This document shows, one piece after another, positions 57,739 to 64,000 of a stretch of 64,000 bases of DNA. The notes under the pieces are model-generated. The model was not told where the DNA came from. It searched no databases and saw only the letters and a program-made list of their open reading frames with translations. Within the stretch, counting starts at the first letter, position 1. Each line of letters begins with the position of its first letter. Source of the stretch: Hanleya hanleyi (Eukaryota > Mollusca > Polyplacophora > Lepidopleurida > Hanleyidae); the NCBI GenBank assembly GCA_036873755.1, contig JAVTVY010037144.1, positions 1 through 64,000 on the forward strand. Direction: 5' to 3'. A program made the position numbers and the translations under genes.

Positions 57739-58217
57739 GTAAGGACATACTTGTTATATAGAATTATTGAAAATATGTAAACCAGTGATCAGTGTTAACA
57801 AAAAGATTCTCTGGGTTAAGCAAAATCTTTTTACGCCTCGAATAGTACATAAGGTAAAATATGAGAGAAGTGTTTTTTAGATTCCAGTGTCACCCTAGCA
57901 CAAAATACAGTCTACTTGTATCTTCCTACTCGTAGGAAACTAGTCTATGTTTATGTATACTATGATTGTCTTTTTGAATTTGATGCTAATACTGTTATAT
58001 GGAATATGGAATAGGTCTTTGGATTATGGACGCGGATATTCTTTAATGGACGACGGCTGAATTATGAATGACGGACTAGACGCTTGTAATTTAAATTTTA
58101 CAAGCTAAAATATAGGAGAATACCAATATGCACATGTTCTAAGGAAAAGAATCAATCACAGCGTCATTGAGATGCATTTTTACTTATTATAATCCCTCAC
58201 TTTATTTCGTCCCACAG

Positions 58218-58289
58218 ATGATGTTCGTGATGGCGTCAAAACCCTGGACATCACCGCTAGTCCCTGCTCCACATGTAGTGAGAACATCA
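58218..58289 (+). CDS. HLTF: HLTF-like cassette exon 12 (72 nt)
   Basis: Acceptor GTCCCACAG, donor GTAAGG, phase 1-1. Module DDVRDGVKTLDITASPCS then TCSENIS. Confidence 0.65.
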
Positions 58290-58569
58290 GTAAGGACAAA
58301 CGTGTTATACACAATTAATGGAAATACATGTATGTAAACCAGCAGTGCTAACATAAAGGTTCTCTGAGTTTATAATAATCAAAATCCTTTTTAAAATATA
58401 GGAGAAAATGGCCGTTGATCCAAGATCACTCTGGCACATACTATATTCAAAATACAATATTTCAATTGAACATGCTACAACACAGTAAAATACCAATATG
58501 CAAATGTTGAAAGGAAAAGAAACAACGACAATAACTTCTTGTTACCCCTTACTTCGTTTCGTTCCACAG

Positions 58570-58638
58570 ATGATGTTCGTGATGGCGTCAAAGCCCTGGT
58601 CATCTCTAGCCCATCCTCCACATGTGGTGATAGCATCA
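58570..58638 (+). CDS. HLTF: HLTF-like cassette exon 13 (69 nt)
   Basis: Acceptor GTTCCACAG, donor GTAAGG, phase 1-1. Module DDVRDGVKALVISSPSS then TCGDSIS; one codon shorter than its sisters. Confidence 0.65.
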
Positions 58639-58858
58639 GTAAGGACATACGTTTTATACAGATGTTTTGGAAATATGTAAACTAGCAGTGTCAACTAAAA
58701 GGTTATGAAAAACGTGGCATTGAAACTTCTCTGGGTTAAGCGAAATCGTTTTTCGCTTCGAATATTATAAGTTAAAATATAAAAGAAAGTGGTCTTTGAT
58801 GCCAAGGTCCCTTAGCACATACATAACACACACTGACATCTTCTATTATTGATTTCAG

Positions 58859-58921
58859 ACACCAAAGATGACCTACAGTATATATCTAGTCCCAAGACCG
58901 ATATCTCTGAGGACGAAGGAG
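58859..58921 (+). CDS. HLTF: HLTF-like cassette exon 14 (63 nt)
   Basis: Acceptor GATTTCAG, donor GTATTT, phase 1-1. Module DTKDDLQYISSPKTDISEDE. It resembles both halves of composite exon 9. Confidence 0.6.
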
Positions 58922-60494
58922 GTATTTTACAGATTTCTACTTTGTCAGTTCCAAGTACTGTACGATATATCTCTTTCCTTCTAATTTTGTCGAAGTTATC
59001 CTTCGACTGCTTTGCTCTGGTAGCCATTTCTCAATTGGTTGAACTTTGGCGCTTTATATTTTATGTTTGGTTTAATTTAAATCCAGCATGTACTTAATCG
59101 AGTGCTAAGTACATTTTCCGCTTGAAAACGAGTCTTGAGCAGCCAGGGCTAAACCGTGAGTGAGGTGATTCAAATTTCAATTGCGCATGCGTTCAACTCC
59201 AATATGACTCGTCAATTAAAACAGCAACTCATCGCGGGACCCATCTAACACTATTGCAAATTCTGTCTGGTTTCTGTTGCTGATTATTTTTACTTGATAG
59301 TTTTGAATTTACATGTAGGTGTGTAATTGGAATCTTAAGTCTCCTTGTTCAGAATTCTTTTATGGAAATGAGACGTTTCGTTGATTATTGTTTTCTCTGT
59401 TCGATTGGAAAGAAATATGAAATGAAACTGTCATGCTGCTTTTTAGCGAATGTTCTGTTGCGAAGGAAATTGCGCTGCTTTGTTATTTAGAATTCATCAA
59501 TATCTGTTGTTTAGCATTTATAATTGTCTATTGTAAATCAAACTGAAATTGTTCAACTTCTGTTATTCATCATTTTCCATGTTCTAGTGGAAATGAAATT
59601 GTTTTCCTGTTCATGAGTTTCAAAGTTCTATTGGAAATGAATGTGAAGCTGTTTTTTTTCTCATTATTTGATTGGAAATGAAAATGAAATACTGTTGGTA
59701 TACATTTTCACCAGGGTATTATAGCCCACCCGCAAATGTATTCAAAATTTTAAGAATCCGTGCACTGCCATTATTCCTGGATGAATCGGGGGGCCGTTAT
59801 GCGAGGAATATTTTATGATTCGTTGGGAATTTTGGCCAGTATGGTCATCGGGTATATCAATTAACCAATCTTAATAAATTAATATCCTATCAATGCTCCC
59901 CAATCGTACTTGTCGCTGTTTAGGATCTTACGTATTTCAATTGAATTTGGTGTTCTGAGCGCCCATACCATGGCTATTTAATAGCATTATGACATCATGG
60001 TCGCATCTGGACTCATCCATTTGCAGTCGGGGAGGGGAGATGGGTCACTGTGTCCATTTACCCCCAATGTTTACACCAAAGATCAGTCCATGTATCTACA
60101 CCGTATTATGGTGCCACAATGTCGGGACCGCGGCAACATGAAAAGACTCTCCGCCAGCGAGCCGGCTAGTTCGGCTGAGCCAACCAAAAATTCTTTTTCA
60201 TCAATGCGCCCTTCAAAGCACTATGAAGCGTTCTCGGGATTGGTTAACACGCGAGTTACTGCAAGCCTGCTAGATCCTACAAGCGACAATATCCAAATGG
60301 GGAGCAGATAGGATTTAATTTTAATTAACGCGACAATGGGGGTGAAAAGGATGTCGGCCTACTGACAAGAATACCCAGGTCAATATAGATGTGATTTCTA
60401 TTTCATATCAACGTTATCATGGTTATTCATATCACTATTGGTACTGGTGATTTTATATATATTTGAAATCCATTCGTTTGATTGCATTTGACAG
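58922..60494 (+). other. Intron 14 of the HLTF-like gene
   Basis: Contains GGAAATGAAA-rich degenerate repeats (59345-59690) and the interspersed repeat at 59866-60345. No gene. Confidence 0.45.
59866..60345 (+). repeat. Interspersed repeat (GAGCGCCCATACCATG family), third copy
   Basis: It matches 36904-37460 in order, for example GTATTTCAATTGAATTTGGT, GTCGGGGAGGGGAGAT and GGTGCCACAA. A 104-aa frame here (59997-60311) is repeat-derived. Confidence 0.65.
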
Positions 60495-60557
60495 ATGCTG
60501 TTACTGTTGCTACTCAGGGGCCATCCTCGCCAACCAGTCATTCCCCAACCAGCAATG
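60495..60557 (+). CDS. HLTF: HLTF-like cassette exon 15 (63 nt)
   Basis: Acceptor TTTGACAG, donor GTAATA, phase 1-1. Ser/Thr/Pro-rich module DAVTVATQGPSSPTSHSPTS; same length but diverged sequence. Confidence 0.55.
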
Positions 60558-62391
60558 GTAATAGCAATCATAATTTAAGGGATCTTGTACGATTTAATGG
60601 GAAACATTACACTCTATATAACGATAACTAGGGACATGACGATGTCTTACCGGTGTGGAGGCTAAGAATGTCCGGTGACTAAAAGTGTCCGGCCCCTATC
60701 TTGTAACCCAGCTAGGACATTTTTCTCCATATTGGGGACAACTGTCCGTCCTTGGTTGCAATAGAAAAGCATATAAAAAGGGACACAAATCACCAGGACA
60801 TTCTTATCCATCACACCGGTCTCAATAAAAAAATGATGACAATGTCTCTATTGCAGAAACTTAGGTTATATATGCTTAGCATGTTACATATGTTCATATA
60901 ATACCAGCTTGGATATTGCTGCCGTATAAGGAAGTCTATTGATGATGGACGCGAGAATTCTTTTGGGGATAGTGTTGGTTACAGAATGTCGGATCTTACG
61001 CTTCCATTGGAAGATGCTATAATATTAACATTTCGTAGGCTTTGTCCAGGCGACTGGTGTCATAGACGAGGTGGATTCGAGTCCCATCTAAACCATTCTT
61101 TGATTTAAATCTGGAGGGTTGCCTTCTGTAAAAATCGTTGTGATTGAAAGTTGCGTCTGTGGTTAACATGGCTAAGAATGAAGCGTTTGGTCGGCGTCGG
61201 GCCTCACAGACTTATGCTCCGAATAAGAACTTGCATTCAACTAATATTTTCCCCGCTTGGGTAATTTCTTCTGTCTAATGATCACAAAGCTCATCATTTT
61301 CCATCAGATGACTTGATATGACTATTACATCATTGCTCTTGGATATTTTTGTATCCAATACTGCTGATGGGGTATAGGGGCCGAGTGGTCATGTTATTCA
61401 CAATGGTCACACGAGCGGCTACAATAAAGCTTGACTGAGATACAAATCATCGAAGTGATAATTTTTGGTTCTTGTGATATCTTTATATATGTAGGCTGAA
61501 TATTGGCCTGTGGGCAATTTGCAAGGTACCTGCCGACGGGCGGTGGTTCTCTCCGGTTTCCTCCACCAAGCAAACTGGCTGTCACCATATGACGAAAATA
61601 ACCCATAACACACACCCTATGGGGTCATATGGCTTTATGTCAGTACGCCAGCATGTTTTCTAACCATGTTTTATATGTAGCGTTTAACTGATAGTAGGAA
61701 CACTGATGTGGTGTCTTGAAGGCATCGTTGCAAAATGTTTACCGCTTCTTTTCTCCGTCATGAAACTAACTGGTTTTTATTGACTATATTTTGTGCTTGA
61801 AATTTCCAACAATTATTATATCTGATATTAAATATTCAGGTGTCGTCATTAAAAGAATTTCTACGTCAATAATCAAAAGACTTATTTCGTATGACAGCAC
61901 CAATTCCAAATGTGTATGAAATAAAAGTAAAAATAAATAAATGCACTCTCAGAAATATTCAGGGAATAATCCTGAATAGATCAGGCTGCACATCCACAAC
62001 TCAATTTCAGGGATTTACCTGAAATCCAGGGATAATTTCCTGAATTTCAGAAAAAAATCCCTGAATAAGGATTTTCCCTGAAATTCAGGCAAATTTATCA
62101 CCCTGATTAGTAAGTTCCCGACTCTATTCAGGTACGTAGAATCCCCTAAAATTGAGGTAATTTAGCTTTATTCATAGATGATATACCTGAATTTCAGGAA
62201 ATTATCCGTGGATTTCAGGTAAAATCCCTGAAATTTAGTTGTGGATGTGCAGCCTGATCTATTCAAGATTATTCTCTGAATATTTCTGAGAGTGTAAGAT
62301 GGTTTCTTACAAGTTAGTTACAATATATTATATTATTACTTTGCCTAACATTCTTCTGTTATTCTTCTTACATCGATGCTTACTTTTTCAG
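60558..62391 (+). other. Intron 15 of the HLTF-like gene
   Basis: Contains interspersed repeat fragments (60890-61010, 61720-61930) and the CACTCTCAG MITE. The tRNA-like bit near 61065-61085 is too short for a tRNA. Confidence 0.45.
61944..62294. mobile_element. CACTCTCAG MITE, copy 3
   Basis: Same inverted ends and CCTGAAATTCAGG-rich interior as 30279-30637; an independent insertion. Confidence 0.75.
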
Positions 62392-62454
62392 ATATAAAAG
62401 AAGAGCCTCCAGGTTCACCGAATCTTAAAGTCTATATGCCTGATGTTGAAGACG
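62392..62454 (+). CDS. HLTF: HLTF-like cassette exon 16 (63 nt)
   Basis: Acceptor CTTTTTCAG, donor GTAAAT, phase 1-1. Module DIKEEPPGSPNLKVYMPDVE. Confidence 0.6.
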
Positions 62455-62746
62455 GTAAATTTGATATTTTATTTCCTTATTGCATTTACGGTAGAATGAT
62501 ACAATTCTTGGACAATTTTCTTATTCCTTTGAAGAAAAATATATGTATACACTATTAGAACAGTCGGCCACTTCGAAGAAAAACAACAGTCATAATCACC
62601 ACCATAAATACCATAAAAGAGACTATATATATCCCAAGGACTTCTTGAAGTTTATTTTCGATATAACTTAACTGATTTCGGCACAGTGGCTATCATGGGG
62701 TAATATGAAATGGTGATATCTAGATAATTCTGTCTAATTTCACACA

Positions 62747-63262
62747 ATTACAAGCGTCTGGTCCGTCATTCACTATTCAGCTGTCGTCCCATTGAAGAAT
62801 ATCCGCGTCCATAATCCAAAGACCTATTTCGTGCTCCATATAGCATCATTAGCACCAAATTTAAAAAGACAATCATAGTATACATACACATAGGCTAGTT
62901 TCCTGGAAAAGAGAAGCGGTCAACAGTTTTCATTGATGCCGGCAAGACATCATGAGGGCAAGACATTATAATGTTTCAAAAATATCAAATCCGTATCGCT
63001 GATCAGTATTCTTAATCCATATGATATTCGTTGTAAAGTCGTCACATAGAGAATGATGTATCTCAGTCACGCTTTGATTGAGACTGTTGATATGAACACT
63101 GTGAGGATCTTGAAGTACATGAGTTCATACGGCCCCTAGACCCGGGTTAAGCAGGATTAGACACAAATTATGTAGATCTTGCACGCTACGCTCGTATTTT
63201 GCTATCAGCATACCATATGTATCGCCAAATTTGAGAAACTTTGAGTGGAGGCGCTTGGTGGT
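62747..63262 (-). repeat. Interspersed intronic repeat, inverted copy
   Basis: Reverse complement of 52400-52908 with substitutions; together they flank the ~10-kb cassette-exon array. Confidence 0.7.
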
Positions 63263-63445
63263 ATAGCCCTGTTTATATAAGTTTCTGCAATAATGTTTTG
63301 TGACGTTGATTAAAATCGTCACATTTAACACAGGATCTAGCAAATGCTACTAGGCGAGATATGTATACGCCAGATGCAGGTCCCACTAAAACATACATTG
63401 TCTAAGCACTCACTGTGTCCCCAATATTCATTCCGCTAGTTTCAG

Positions 63446-63508
63446 ACATAGAGGGTGAGCTACAAGAAGGACGGAGTCCGGATGTCGATTTGTCAGACGG
63501 TCAGGAAG
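63446..63508 (+). CDS. HLTF: HLTF-like cassette exon 17 (63 nt)
   Basis: Acceptor GTTTCAG, donor GTAATT, phase 1-1. Module DIEGELQEGRSPDVDLSDGQ. Confidence 0.6.
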
Positions 63509-63946
63509 GTAATTCGTGGAGAATATTCTAAAATGGTCATATGCCCTGTGTTACTGAAGAACATTCCCATAGAATATTCACAGACACTCAGACTAAGCAC
63601 ACGCCCTGTCGCGTATTAAAGCATACGCGTTACTGTGAATTTGCTGGACTGGGTGTTAAATAACATTATTTTTCTACATTCACTATAAGTAATGCAAACT
63701 TTTAAAATCCAGTAGAGAAGTAATGTATTTACTGAATAGGTAAATGTTCTTCTTTTCCACAAACAACGTTGTCAAACTGAGCATAATATGACCAAAACGT
63801 AACCTTCTGTGAGACCGAATTACGGACGATGCATGAGCTTTATCAATTTAAACGTTTGGACAGTATGACCACCAACACTTAATTTATTTCAATGTCGCTT
63901 CTTTTAGTAATTGAATATATTTACCTTACACTCTTGTCTTTGGCAG

Positions 63947-64000
63947 AAAATAGTGGTGTTGCTACCTCGGAACAGAACTCGCCATCTGGACTCTCTCCCA
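63947..64000 (+). CDS. HLTF: HLTF-like exon 18, cut by the window end
   Basis: Acceptor TTTGGCAG, phase 1 in. Module ENSGVATSEQNSPSGLSP, open to the last base. Helicase motifs Ia onward are not in this window. Confidence 0.5.

Noticed and set aside
61040..61090. tRNA-like segment (GGATTCGAGTCCC)
   Set aside because: Only a T-arm-like B box is visible; no cloverleaf can be built. Likely a SINE remnant.

Overview
The window looks like chromosomal DNA of an invertebrate animal, most likely a gastropod mollusc. The DNA is AT-rich with sparse genes. The identifiable genes have introns with GT-AG borders. Much of the DNA is made of repeats of molluscan type: 'pearl'-like (Helitron-type) elements with a GTCC/GTCT microsatellite and ~115-175 bp tandem cores, small TA-flanked foldback elements, and SINE-like pieces ending in GCGACGTTAAA or ACTCACTCACTC. 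The taxon is inferred from these repeats, not proven.

Layout. 1-2.2 kb is a pearl-like element whose core repeats carry many nuclear-receptor-type half sites. 2.7-4.06 kb (minus strand) is the coding exon of a secreted leucine-rich-repeat protein. 4.9-6.9 kb is an older repeat interrupted by a second pearl-like element. 6.9-10.8 kb is non-coding with minor repeats. 10.78-18.58 kb is the most unusual unit: an almost perfect 7.8-kb palindrome flanked by a 6-bp target duplication (CATGTA) with AG...CT ends, as expected for Polinton/Maverick-type integration. Each arm encodes two paralogous proteins with the same type of N-terminal C2H2 finger. One contains a HerA/FtsK-like (packaging-type) ATPase; the other lacks it. 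Both ATPase copies are damaged, in different ways. GCGTTAA-type iterons surround a TATA box between the two genes.

18.6-28.2 kb is gene-poor, with foldback elements and a 41-bp CTCGAG satellite. 28.2-41.9 kb is a tandem segmental duplication (copies A and B). Its junction lies at the apex of a foldback element, and copy B alone received a 3.1-kb pearl-like insertion, so copy A preserves the empty site.

44.15 kb to the window end (plus strand) is the 5' part of an HLTF-like SNF2/RAD5-family gene. A TATA box precedes a 2.2-kb first exon made of ~20-residue Thr/Ser/Pro-rich repeats, where HLTF would be expected to carry its HIRAN domain. Exons 2-4 hold the recognisable HLTF linker and SNF2 motif I (Walker A). 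The region between helicase motifs I and Ia is then spread over at least 14 exons, 12 of them small phase 1-1 cassette exons (mostly 63 or 72 nt) that have multiplied by duplication together with their introns. At least two dead cassette exons lie among them. The remaining helicase and RING exons must lie beyond 64000.

Most of the window is therefore repeat-driven: mobile elements, tandem duplication, a palindromic virus-like insertion, and exon birth and death inside one helicase gene.
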